Below the pieces are notes generated by a model that saw nothing but the letters and a program-made list of their open reading frames with translations, did not search any database and was not told where the DNA came from. Shown here one piece after another: positions 7,893 to 16,060 of a stretch of DNA of 64,000 bases. Origin of the DNA: Gp6-AA40 sp035649635 (GTDB lineage: Bacteria > Acidobacteriota > Vicinamibacteria > Vicinamibacterales > UBA2999); the NCBI GenBank assembly GCA_035649635.1, contig DASRJE010000138.1, positions 46,085 to 110,084 on the forward strand, written 5' to 3'. Position numbers and translations under genes: made by a program. Every line of letters begins with the position of its first letter. Within the stretch, counting starts at the first letter, position 1.

Positions 7893-8676
7893 AAAAGGGG
7901 GTCGGGAGTCTATTTGGGCTGATCCTTCGCCTGGGAGTTGGATCACCATCATAGCCGACATGTTCGAGGAAGAGTCCCGAGGCTGGTGCCGTTAGCCGCG
8001 CGGGCAATTCCGAATCGCTCGACAGCATTCCGATTGCCTCGTCCGGCGACAGTCCACCGCGGCCGACTTCGACGAGCACGCCAACCAGCCGACGCACCAT
8101 CTTCCAGATGAAGTGCGAACCCTCGACGCGGAAAAGAATCAGGTCCCCGAACTCGTGGATCTCGAGGGAGTTCAGGCGGACGGTCGTCGACTTCTGCCGC
8201 GGGTCGTCGTCGGAAAACGATCGAAAGTCATGAAAGCCCACGAGCCGTTCCGCCAGGGTCCGCATTCGAGAGACGTCAAGATCATCCTTGACCCACCAGA
8301 CGAACGGCTTCGCGAACGCCGTGCGTCGACGCGCGACCTGATAGAGGTACGTCCGTGATCGTGCGCTGTGGCGGGCATGGAACGTGTGCCGGACTTTTTG
8401 AATGCCCAGGATGTTGATGTCCGAGGGGAGCTGGTCGTTGATTCGGCGCATGAGCGTGTCCGGAGGCACGGACGTCGTGAGATCGAGATGCGCCACCTGA
8501 GCGAGCGCATGGACTCCGGCATCGGTGCGCCCCGACCCGTACAATTCGAACTCGCGCGTCCCGGTCACCTCAGCGATCGCCCGTTCCAGTTCTCCCTGCA
8601 CGGTTCGGGCGTTCTTCTGCACCTGCCAACCGCTGTAGCGCGTGCCGGCATATTCGATCGTCAGCTTGAACCGCAC
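7864..8676 (-). CDS. truA: tRNA pseudouridine(38-40) synthase TruA
   Basis: The 270-residue enzyme converts uridines 38-40 in the tRNA anticodon arm to pseudouridine. The N-terminal KLTIEYAGTRYSGWQVQ, the catalytic aspartate motif GSGRTDAGVHA (about 47-57) and HARHSARSRTYLYQV are all family-typical. FRVEGSHFIWKMVRRLVG lies near the C-terminus. The last 25 or so residues (DPTPRRRISPNRLPTPF) extend beyond the usual end and overlap the convergent DinB gene, so the tail may be a late addition. Confidence 0.97.
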   Translation of the reverse strand: MRFKLTIEYAGTRYSGWQVQKNARTVQGELERAIAEVTGTREFELYGSGRTDAGVHALAQVAHLDLTTSVPPDTLMRRINDQLPSDINILGIQKVRHTFHARHSARSRTYLYQVARRRTAFAKPFVWWVKDDLDVSRMRTLAERLVGFHDFRSFSDDDPRQKSTTVRLNSLEIHEFGDLILFRVEGSHFIWKMVRRLVGVLVEVGRGGLSPDEAIGMLSSDSELPARLTAPASGLFLEHVGYDGDPTPRRRISPNRLPTPFSKAGCWQAE

Positions 8677-8783
8677 TCAACAAACTCCCTGCTGCGCGTT
8701 CGTCCTCCGGTTCTCCGTTGCTCCGTGTCGATCCGGTGTCTCCGCCCAACTCCGTTGTCGGCGCACCGATCGCCTTGGGAGTA

Positions 8784-11507
8784 TCAGCGAGCGCGCATCT
8801 TGTCGAGTACCTGTCCAAGTTGTCGCAGCTCCTCACCGTACGTGGCCCAGTCGCCGCTTCGTTGCGCCGTCACTGCGCGCTCGTAATGCGCCTGGGCCTG
8901 GGCCGCCAACGCACTGAGGTCCGGACCCGTCGCCGCTGGGCGCGTCCCGTCCGCGGCGGGAGGACCGGGAGCCGGGGCAGCGGTGGACGTCGAAGTACTA
9001 GGAGAAGCCGGTTTCCCACCAAAGAGCTCCGCGAGCCCCGCCTCGAGCGTCTCCTGCATCACGATGCGGTTCTCGTAAGCGACGATCACGCGCGTCAGCT
9101 CAGGTATCCGGCCGCCCGATGCGCGCAGGTACAGCGGGCGGACGTAAATGAGCGACTCTTCGATCGGGATCACCATCAGCGTGCCCCAGATCACCTGTGA
9201 ACCCTGCTGATTCCAGAGCGTGATCTGAGGCGAAATGACCTGATCCTGGGAAATACGCGCCACCACCTGACGCGGACCGAACACGAGCTTCTGCTTCGGA
9301 AACTCGAAGACAAACATCTTGCCGTAGTGCTCACCATCGCTGCGCGCCACGAGCCACGCAGCGAGGTTGTCACGCCGCCGCGGTGTGAAGGGCAGCATCT
9401 GAATGAACTCGGCCTCCGATTCGCCGGGCAGTCGCATGATGGTGTAGTACGGCTGCATCGCCCGGTTCTCGCTGCCGTCGTCCACGCTCGGGACCTCCCA
9501 CTGATCCTCGCGGTTGTAGAAGACCGCGGGTTGCGTCATGTGGTACGTCGCGAACACCTGCGCCTGCACCGCGAAGATGTCCTCCGGGTAGCGCACGTGA
9601 GAGCGGATGCTTGCAGGCATCTCGTCGAGCGGTTTGAACGTGTCAGGGAAGATGCGGGCATACGTCGCAGCGATTGGATCGTCCGGGTCCGCCAGGTACG
9701 CCGTCGTCGTGCCGTTGTAAGCGTCGATGACGAACTTGACGGAATTGCGGATGTAGTTCACCTGGCCCGCAGGAGTCGAATACGGGTAGAAGGTACTGGC
9801 GGTGTACGCATCGTACAGCCAGAAGAGGCGTCCATCAGCGACGACCAGATACGGGTCCAGATCGAGGAACCGAAGGAATGGCGCCAGCCTCGTGATGCGC
9901 TCGCGGATGTTCCGGTTGAAAAGAATCTTGCTCTCCGGTCCGATGTCGTCGGTGAGGATGATTTGATACGACCCGAAACGAAGGGCGAACAGCAGCTTAC
10001 GCCAGAAAGACCCGAGCGAGACGCCACCGGTTCCCGCGTACTGCGTGAACTCGTTCTCGTCACCCCTGGGGTAATGGAATTCCCGGGTCCTGGTACGCAC
10101 GATGACGTAATCGTTGGTGAGCTCGCCAAAGTAGATGCTCGGTTCATCGACCTTCAAGTCAACCGTCGATTGCGGAGGAAGATCGCGTACGAACAGCACG
10201 GGCAACCCCTCGGTGGTGACCTGGTTCACTGGTCCAAGCGTCAGCCCGTAGCCATGCGTGAACGTCAGACGCTCATTCACCCACGTTCGATTCGGCAGGC
10301 TGGCCGAGTTCAGTTCCCGCGCCGACAGCATCACTTGGCGGAGCGCGCCGTTGATGCGATAGCGGTCGTTGTCGACCGACACGAAATCGTAGTAGGTGCG
10401 GATCTCCTGGATCTGCCCGAAGGTCTCCAGCAGCGGCTGGTGATCCCAGAGCCTGACATTCTCGAGGGTGGCGGCGTTGTTGGTAATGTCCGCGCGCGTC
10501 AGGAGCGCATCACCAGACAGCGGTCGCTCCTCGACCGTCTCGAGTCCGAACGCTCGTCTCGTTGCCGCGATGTTGTGCTCGATGAACGGAGTCTCGCGAA
10601 CCTGCTCGTTGGGAGTGACGATGAAGCGTTGGAGAACGGAACTGTAGACCTCGCCGCCAATCGACACGAGGAGATAGAGGCCGATGGCGAGAGGAATTGG
10701 CCAGTTGCGAGAATCGAACGCTTGCCACGCGGCAAGCGCGGCGCCGATGACGGCGACGGCCATCAGCAGCAATGCTGCCGGCATCCGGCCGTACACGTCG
10801 GCGTAGCTGGCGCCGTGAATGAGCCCTGATGACTCGATGAGGTGTTCCGTGCGTTGAAGCCAGGCACCCCAGGCCAGCAGAAGGAAGAACGTGCCGGCGA
10901 GAAGAATCAAATGCCGGCGCGCGGAGGGTGACACCGAGAGCCGTGACGGGAAGCCGGACGTCAGATGACCTGATACGAGGTAGATGGCGGCCGAACTCAA
11001 GGCCGCCAGCACGACCAACGTCTGCGAGCCGCGTTGAACCAGCCGCAGAAAAGGCAGCGAGTAGACGTAAAAGGCCACGTCGCGGCCAAGGATCGGGTCC
11101 TGAACCCCAAACGGCACCCCGTATCGCCAGGTAAGCCATTCCTCCCATCGTCCCGAAAAGAAGAGGCCGATGAGCGCTGCCAGGAGCACGGCAGCACCGC
11201 GCGCCAGGGTCCGAAGCTGCTGTCCTCCGGGCAATGTGACCTGAATGCCCTCACGGGTGGTGAAGACGGGGCGCACATTGCCGATGGCGGACAGCGCCAC
11301 GTTCAGATTCAGGACGAGCCACGCGGTCGCGACGATGAAGGTAAGCGAGAAGAGCGTCCCCTGACTCCGGAAGATGGTGAGGAAGACGGTCTGGTAACCG
11401 ACTTCGCCGAACCACAGCCAGTCGGTGTAGAAGCGCAGAAGCGACGGCCCACCAAGAAACAGCAGCAGGGCCAGCGCCGCGAGGGCAAAGCGAAGTGGTG
11501 ATGTCAT
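8784..11507 (-). CDS. UPF0182 family large membrane protein
   Basis: This 907-residue protein has about seven N-terminal transmembrane helices (roughly residues 5-300) and a large extracytoplasmic domain. UPF0182 hallmarks include LRFYTDWLWFGEVGYQTVF, NEQVRETPFIEHNIAATRRAFGL, YGLTLGPVNQVTTEGLP and SYVRPLYL-like YVRPLYLRA. A Pro/Ala/Ser-rich linker (about 835-860) precedes a final helical segment. The ATG at 11507 is chosen over an in-frame one 13 codons upstream because the latter would overlap the WYL gene. The biochemical role of the family is unknown. It follows the WYL regulator gene closely on the same strand. Confidence 0.93.
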   Translation of the reverse strand: MTSPLRFALAALALLLFLGGPSLLRFYTDWLWFGEVGYQTVFLTIFRSQGTLFSLTFIVATAWLVLNLNVALSAIGNVRPVFTTREGIQVTLPGGQQLRTLARGAAVLLAALIGLFFSGRWEEWLTWRYGVPFGVQDPILGRDVAFYVYSLPFLRLVQRGSQTLVVLAALSSAAIYLVSGHLTSGFPSRLSVSPSARRHLILLAGTFFLLLAWGAWLQRTEHLIESSGLIHGASYADVYGRMPAALLLMAVAVIGAALAAWQAFDSRNWPIPLAIGLYLLVSIGGEVYSSVLQRFIVTPNEQVRETPFIEHNIAATRRAFGLETVEERPLSGDALLTRADITNNAATLENVRLWDHQPLLETFGQIQEIRTYYDFVSVDNDRYRINGALRQVMLSARELNSASLPNRTWVNERLTFTHGYGLTLGPVNQVTTEGLPVLFVRDLPPQSTVDLKVDEPSIYFGELTNDYVIVRTRTREFHYPRGDENEFTQYAGTGGVSLGSFWRKLLFALRFGSYQIILTDDIGPESKILFNRNIRERITRLAPFLRFLDLDPYLVVADGRLFWLYDAYTASTFYPYSTPAGQVNYIRNSVKFVIDAYNGTTTAYLADPDDPIAATYARIFPDTFKPLDEMPASIRSHVRYPEDIFAVQAQVFATYHMTQPAVFYNREDQWEVPSVDDGSENRAMQPYYTIMRLPGESEAEFIQMLPFTPRRRDNLAAWLVARSDGEHYGKMFVFEFPKQKLVFGPRQVVARISQDQVISPQITLWNQQGSQVIWGTLMVIPIEESLIYVRPLYLRASGGRIPELTRVIVAYENRIVMQETLEAGLAELFGGKPASPSTSTSTAAPAPGPPAADGTRPAATGPDLSALAAQAQAHYERAVTAQRSGDWATYGEELRQLGQVLDKMRAR

Positions 11508-11526
11508 AGGCGTCCGCAGTCGCGGG

Positions 11527-12513
11527 TCACGGAGACGACGCCACATACCGTGCGCCCGCCGCCTCCAAATCGGCGTGAATCTCCTTGGCTAGTCGTGCAG
11601 GCGAAACCACGCGCGCGAATGGGCCCCAACTGAGGATCCAGCTTCGCAGCCCCCAATCGTGGCACACGTTGAGCGTCACCGCGACACCCCCGTCGCGAGC
11701 GTCCTCGACCTGTTGCGACGGGTGCCAGACCCGTGCTCGAACGTAAGGAGCCACGCGCGCATCGAATTCAATCTCTACTCGCTCGGCCGGTCCGGTGTTT
11801 ACACCGAGTGAATTCGCGAACACATCGTCACCAACCGCGTGGGTGACCGTGAACGTCTGTTTTTCGAGTGAAACCGATGCGATCCGATCGACGGCAAACG
11901 TGCGAACCGCTTTGTACTCGGGGACATAGGCCAGCAGGTAGATGCCTCCCTGCACGAACGCCAGGCGGTAGGGATGGACGAGGTAGTCCTTGCTCCGTCC
12001 GCTCGATACCGAGTGGTAGCGCATGGTGGTCACGCGGTAGTGCAGCGTGGCCTCGAGTAGCTGCGCCACGAAGGCGGGCGAGCTCGCGCCCGCGCGTGGG
12101 CCGGGCTTGGCCACGAGCACGCTGGGCAGACGGTCGAGAAACAGCCGCATCCGTGGCGACAACATCTTCGCAAGCCGCTCGAAGGCGTTGGTCAGATCAC
12201 GTTGAAAGGGCGTACCGGCGACGGCTTCCAGAAGGTTCCGGCTCAAGTACAGCGCACAGAGCTCGGAAAGCGTGAAACCGGCATCGATGCCCTTCAGGAC
12301 CTGGCCGTCAAGACGCCACTTGACATGGCCGTTGTCGTCGCGCTCGTCGTAGAGCGCGAAACCGGCTTCCTGAAGCGCCGCGAGATCTCTTCGGATCGTG
12401 CGGGTCGTGACCTCGAGCTCCTTCGAAAGGGCATCGATGGAGGCACCATGGCGCGACGACTCTAGTGCGTGAAGCAGCTTCCATTGACGGATGACTTCCT
12501 GGTTGCGGGGCAC
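11527..12513 (-). CDS. WYL-domain transcriptional regulator with N-terminal HTH
   Basis: The 328-residue protein begins with a DeoR/HTH_11-type winged helix (about 5-60, with ASIDALSKELEVTTRTIRRDLAALQ). A WYL domain follows (about 140-220, with TMRYHSVSSGRSKDYLVHPYRL and GGIYLLAYVPEYKAVRTFAVDRI) and then a WCX C-terminal region (DWGLRSWILSWGPFARVVSP). WYL proteins sense nucleic-acid or nucleotide ligands and often regulate stress or defence genes. Here the only close same-strand neighbour is the UPF0182 gene, 19 bases downstream. The upstream S4-protein gene ends 44 bases away. Confidence 0.93.
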   Translation of the reverse strand: MPRNQEVIRQWKLLHALESSRHGASIDALSKELEVTTRTIRRDLAALQEAGFALYDERDDNGHVKWRLDGQVLKGIDAGFTLSELCALYLSRNLLEAVAGTPFQRDLTNAFERLAKMLSPRMRLFLDRLPSVLVAKPGPRAGASSPAFVAQLLEATLHYRVTTMRYHSVSSGRSKDYLVHPYRLAFVQGGIYLLAYVPEYKAVRTFAVDRIASVSLEKQTFTVTHAVGDDVFANSLGVNTGPAERVEIEFDARVAPYVRARVWHPSQQVEDARDGGVAVTLNVCHDWGLRSWILSWGPFARVVSPARLAKEIHADLEAAGARYVASSP

Positions 12514-12557
12514 GGAAGCGATCGTAACTTGGCTTTGGGCTCGAGGATCGGGGCTTT

Positions 12558-12956
12558 CTAACCACCTTCTTTGAAGCGGCGGATCTCGCGGCGTCGTCGG
12601 CGGTCGGGAGTGCCGGCCGCCTGGGCGACCGCACGGTAGATACGCTCGATGCGGCGGGCTTCGATCTCTTCAGGGGTTGGCTGCGGCGTGACATCATCGT
12701 AGAGCGCGCGCGCTTCAGCCTTCCTGACGTGCTGATCGATCGCGATGCGTACGATGATGTCCTGGTAGCGTCCGAGGCCACGGCTGATGCGAACGCGGTC
12801 GCCCTCGCGGAGCGATCGATGCGGCTTGGCGCCGTCGCCATTGACTTCGACCTTGCCGCCCTCACACGCCCGTTTGGCCTCGGATCGCGTTTTGAACAGA
12901 CACGCGACGTCGAGCCACACGTCGAGGCGTACGGTGTCTGAAGATTTCTCGTTCAC
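12558..12956 (-). CDS. S4-domain RNA-binding protein (Hsp15-like)
   Basis: The 132-residue protein is built on an N-terminal S4 RNA-binding domain (about 8-70): VRLDVWLDVACLFKTRSEAKRACEGGKVEVNG followed by LREGDRVRIS. The charged C-terminal tail (PTPEEIEARRIERIYRAVAQAAGTPDRRRRREI) resembles the Hsp15/HslR family, which rescues stalled 50S subunits carrying peptidyl-tRNA. It lies 8 bases downstream of the SurA-like foldase gene on the same strand, so the two probably share a transcript. The specific Hsp15 role is inference from domain and length. Confidence 0.88.
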   Translation of the reverse strand: MNEKSSDTVRLDVWLDVACLFKTRSEAKRACEGGKVEVNGDGAKPHRSLREGDRVRISRGLGRYQDIIVRIAIDQHVRKAEARALYDDVTPQPTPEEIEARRIERIYRAVAQAAGTPDRRRRREIRRFKEGG

Positions 12957-12963
12957 GTCTACT

Positions 12964-13989
12964 TCAAATCAGGACCTCGATTTTTCCCTTCGCCTTGAGT
13001 CCGTTGACGAACGACTCGGTTTCCTGCTGCCGGTTTACGCGCTCGAGATACTGCTCGACCTGCGGTCTGACCTCTTCGAGCGGAATCGTCCGGCCTTCCT
13101 TCTTCTCGACCACCTTGATGATGTGAAATCCGAAATCGGTCTCGACCAGATCGCTGATGGCACCGGGTGCGAGGCTGAACGCGGCGTCATTGAATGGACC
13201 CACCATCTGGCCCTGCTGGAAGAACCCGAGATCGCCACCATTGGCCGCACTGCCCGGATCAGCAGAATGCTGCTTTGCCAGCGCCGCGAAGTCGCCGCCG
13301 CCCTTCACGTCTTTGAGGACCTGCTCCGCTTTGGCCTTGGCCTGCGCTTTTGTTGCCGCGTCGGCGCCCTTGGGCACGGTGATCAAAATGTGGCTGGCGC
13401 GGACGCTCTCGCCCTGTTTGAACTGGTCGGGGTTCTTGGCATAGAAGTCGGTTACCTGTTCGGGCTTCACGGCAACCTTCGCCGCGATCTCTCCCTCGAT
13501 CAACTTCGCGATCGCCATGTCCTGCCGCGCGTCGGATTTCACCTGCTCGAGTGTCAGCTTTCGCTGGGCGAGCATCTGTGTGAACTCCGTCTCTGAAGGG
13601 AACTGCTTCTGAATCTGTCCAATGCGTGCGTCGACATCTGCGTCGGGAACCGTCACGTTGCGGGCACGCGTTTCCTGGATGAGCACCCTGTAACCAATGA
13701 GTTGATCCAGCACACCGCGAAGAACCTGGTCGCGTTGCTCGGGCGGAATCGGACCGCCGGCACGAGCTTCGAGAGCCTGCACCGCGCGATCGAAGTCCGC
13801 TTTGGTGACGTCTTCGCCATTGACGTGCGCGAGCACATCGGGAATCTGTGCCGGAATCGGCTTCGGTGCTGCCGGGGCTGCCTGGGCAGCGGCCGGCGCG
13901 GCTCCCGCAGTCGTCGCCGCGGCCGCCTCTGTGGACGACTTGGAGCATCCGCACACGACGAGGGCGACGATCAATGGAAAGATTCGCAT
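12964..13989 (-). CDS. SurA/PpiC-type parvulin peptidyl-prolyl isomerase lipoprotein
   Basis: The 341-residue product begins MRIFPLIVALVVCGCSK, a lipoprotein signal with Cys at residue 15. An Ala/Pro linker follows, then a SurA N-terminal chaperone region (about 45-185) and a parvulin domain (about 200-305: VRASHILITVPKGADAATKAQ, GGDFAALAKQHSADPGSAANGGDLGFF, FGFHIIKV). It should assist folding of outer-membrane proteins in the periplasm. The ATG at 13989 is preferred over one at 14076 because it directly begins the lipoprotein signal and because a promoter-like site lies between the two. A short helical C-terminal segment (LERVNRQQETESFVNGL) closes the chaperone module. Confidence 0.94.
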   Translation of the reverse strand: MRIFPLIVALVVCGCSKSSTEAAAATTAGAAPAAAQAAPAAPKPIPAQIPDVLAHVNGEDVTKADFDRAVQALEARAGGPIPPEQRDQVLRGVLDQLIGYRVLIQETRARNVTVPDADVDARIGQIQKQFPSETEFTQMLAQRKLTLEQVKSDARQDMAIAKLIEGEIAAKVAVKPEQVTDFYAKNPDQFKQGESVRASHILITVPKGADAATKAQAKAKAEQVLKDVKGGGDFAALAKQHSADPGSAANGGDLGFFQQGQMVGPFNDAAFSLAPGAISDLVETDFGFHIIKVVEKKEGRTIPLEEVRPQVEQYLERVNRQQETESFVNGLKAKGKIEVLI

Positions 13990-14035
13990 GAGTGAAATTC
14001 TCTCGGGAGTGGCTGTCGGTGAAGAGTCGTCAAAA

Positions 14036-14076
14036 CGTACTCTCATCAGAGTACGACGCGGCCGCCGACGGGTCAA
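14036..14076 (-). promoter_or_regulatory. Probable promoter with overlapping inverted repeat upstream of the SurA-like gene
   Basis: On the minus strand, TTGACC (14076-14071) and TACTCT (14053-14048) are separated by exactly 17 bases, a good sigma-70-like layout. Transcription would start near 14041, about 50 bases before the ATG at 13989. An inverted repeat, CGTACTCT-CATC-AGAGTACG (14036-14055), covers the -10 element. It could be an operator for a dimeric repressor. The assignment rests on sequence pattern only. Confidence 0.4.
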
Positions 14077-14127
14077 TGCAGCATGTTATAGTGGAGGTTC
14101 GTACGTGCTCAAAAACGCGTGTCACGA

Positions 14128-14203
14128 GGCCAGGTAGCTCAGTTGGTAGAGCACGTGACTGAAAATCACGGTGTCGCTGGTTCGATTCCGGCCCTGGCCA
14201 CCA
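14128..14203 (+). tRNA. tRNA-Phe (GAA)
   Basis: A complete cloverleaf is visible. The acceptor arms GGCCAGG (14128-14134) and CCTGGCC (14193-14199) pair. The anticodon stem CGTGA/TCACG encloses the loop CTGAAAA with anticodon GAA at 14161-14163, and the T-loop GTTCGATTC is present. The 3' CCA is encoded (14201-14203). TATAGT at 14087-14092 is a possible -10 element. The DNA downstream is gene-poor and looks decayed, as often found next to tRNA genes used as integration sites, though no repeated att copy was found. Confidence 0.97.
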
Positions 14204-14837
14204 AATTACCTAACAAAATCTATGTTCTCTGCGACCAAGGTCGGGAGGGTTCCTATCAGGGTCACACTAGGGTCACAGGCCCGTGAGTGCGAAAGATGAG
14301 CGTTGAAATCCCGCCCGACAGCTTGCCCGAGGATTTCACAACCCTGATTGGACGTCTTGTCTAGCAAGCGAGAACAGAGGCCATCCGCAATCGCAGAAGA
14401 CGGCTTCAAAACAGCGCCGAAGGATTCTCCACTGAAGGTCGCGAAGCGAGAATGCTTGAGAGGCGAAGGTCTACGGCGGTGTCATGCATCCATGAGTTTA
14501 CTGAGAAGGCAATCGAATCAGTCGTGCGGCTCCTGCGATCGATGCAGATCGTGGCACCCGAAGCAGTGAGCTGGTCGCAAGGGCTGATCAAAGAGTCGCT
14601 CAACCAGATGGTATGCGGCATTAAAGAGCCCGATGGGGACTCACGCGGTCGAGACGCTGCGTCTGCAAGAATCAACGAACATCGTCAATACGGATGTTAA
14701 ACAACTCTTTGCTGCGATGCAGGAGGCTCTTCGTAGCTCTGATCTGGACGACGACGCCCGCGAACCGCTAAGCAAGCAGATAGTAGAGATGGAAGCGGCA
14801 GCGGGGAAGAAGTCGTTCGCGCGAGCTTACGCCGATT
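14204..14837. other. Gene-poor stretch after tRNA-Phe with degenerate frames
   Basis: No convincing intact gene is present. Plus-strand frames at 14452-14700 and 14633-15010 are in different phases. The latter contains a helical segment (TNIVNTDVKQLFAAMQEALRSS, then EPLSKQIVEMEAAAGKKSFARAYADF) ending in a hydrophobic stretch, like the C-terminus of some accessory proteins. This could be a frameshifted remnant of one gene. Codon use is less biased than in the surrounding housekeeping genes. It may be the residue of an element integrated at the tRNA, but no integrase or second att site is visible. Confidence 0.4.
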
Positions 14838-15137
14838 TCATGCAGAACGCAGCGAATCATGTAACAGTATTTGCGCCTCTATCAGGCCCTCGCCCAGTTG
14901 CTTGGCGGCCAATCGTCCTAACAACCCGCCCAGTTCCTCATACCCTTTCTCGAGCACCATCTGCTTCCACTCGGCTGCACGCGCCAAGGCGGCATCGGGA
15001 GCGGGTGTAGATACCGGCCACAACTCAAAATCCTGCCGCTGCGGGGGTGACGGACACGCCACACGCGGTCGACGAGGAATCGGCTTCGCCGGTCCCGATT
15101 GTCGGCCGCCAAACGGCGTGTACGGCTCGTCGCTCAT
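14838..15137 (-). CDS. Hypothetical 99-residue protein
   Basis: GGAGG lies nine bases before the ATG at 15137, supporting real translation. The product has a Pro-rich, disordered N-terminal half (GPAKPIPRRPRV, PVSTPAPD). Its C-terminal half is amphipathic and helical (ARAAEWKQMVLEKGYEELGGLL, then RLAAKQLGEGLIEAQILL). No family is recognised. A short upstream frame ends in a TAA overlapping its ATG, which would allow translational coupling. It lies in the gene-poor stretch after tRNA-Phe, so an accessory or phage-derived origin is possible but unproven. Confidence 0.5.
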   Translation of the reverse strand: MSDEPYTPFGGRQSGPAKPIPRRPRVACPSPPQRQDFELWPVSTPAPDAALARAAEWKQMVLEKGYEELGGLLGRLAAKQLGEGLIEAQILLHDSLRSA

Positions 15138-15283
15138 TACTGCACGCCTCCAATCACCGGCATGTCCGCCAGCGACTCAGATGCCGATGGCATCTCGATC
15201 GCCTCACCGCCGTCACCACCGAGCTCAGCCGGCCGCCGCTGTCAAACGTTGTCTCTTTTTGAACAGTCCCGCGTTGTGTGCCG

Positions 15284-15526
15284 ATGTATCGTCAGGCTTC
15301 TCAATCGAATCATGCGGCACTTCAAGTGACTTTTCAGCCGCACCGTCTATGCCCCGTTTGCCGCACACCGGCGCGATTGTTGCCGGACTCCAGCGCTAAC
15401 TCCATCGTCGAGTACTACCGCTGCGACGACTGCGGACGGATCTGGTCGCATCGGAAGGACAATCCCGAGTCACCGCAAAGCCGGTCACTGTCTAACGGAA
15501 ACCGAGTACTACGGCTGCGACCTTAG
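15284..15526 (+). CDS. Small zinc-ribbon protein
   Basis: The roughly 80-residue product has two CxxC knuckles, LCPVCRTPARLL and YYRCDDCGRIWSH, spaced about 22 residues apart, a classical zinc ribbon. An ATG at 15284 follows a GTG two codons earlier; either could start it. The C-terminal tail (PQSRSLSNGNRVLRL) is low complexity. Small zinc ribbons of this kind occur widely near mobile or accessory DNA with no known function. It stands alone between a minus-strand hypothetical gene and a non-coding stretch. Confidence 0.55.
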   Translation: MYRQASQSNHAALQVTFQPHRLCPVCRTPARLLPDSSANSIVEYYRCDDCGRIWSHRKDNPESPQSRSLSNGNRVLRLRP

Positions 15527-16060
15527 TCGCTCACTTCCAGTTCGATCGCATCCGCGCAGGCCGTGAGCAGGTCGACGTCTCGCTGCCGGCGCCTCTGATT
15601 AACCGTGGGCGGCCCCACGCCTTACCTCCGAGGGAATCGCTGACCGATCGGTATAGTGAAAGTCTCTGCGCTACTTCAAACGCATCGGCCAGCTCTGACG
15701 GACGCGGCTCTGCAGGCCGGCGATTGGGATCGGTGTATTGGGTGATGAAGTGGTCATGCGCGTGCGTGACGCCGGGCAATGTCGTGCTCATCCGCTACAA
15801 AAGCGATCACCTTGTCCTGTCGTAGCAACGGCAGTCGCGAAAGCGTACCTTCCGTGTCGCTTCGGCTCCGGTATTTTCACGGATATGTTCACGGATATGG
15901 ATGTGCTCTCAGCGCTGCCATTCTGTGAGCAACCAAGCAGTCGTCTCAAACACTCGCGTTTTCCATAGCGTTCTTGGGGATTTCCCTTACTGCGGCCTTC
16001 AAGCTGTTGCTGTAGCATCGAACCGCGCACGCGTGCGCCATCGCGTTTCCGTCCGTCGCC
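15527..16060. other. Spacer before the hybrid histidine kinase, no clear gene
   Basis: One minus-strand frame (15531-15791, 86 residues) contains PAEPRPSELADAFEVAQRLSLYRSV but ends in unstructured Arg/Ser-rich sequence, so it may be a truncated or frameshifted gene. The imperfect direct repeat CACGGATATGTTCACGGATATGG is seen near 15880-15900. Nothing else is recognisable. The stretch ends at the ATG of the kinase gene. Confidence 0.35.

Noticed and set aside
9327..10829. A 500-codon plus-strand open frame
   Set aside because: It is the antisense of the UPF0182 gene. Arg/His/Val-rich composition without motifs is typical of shadow frames in GC-rich DNA.
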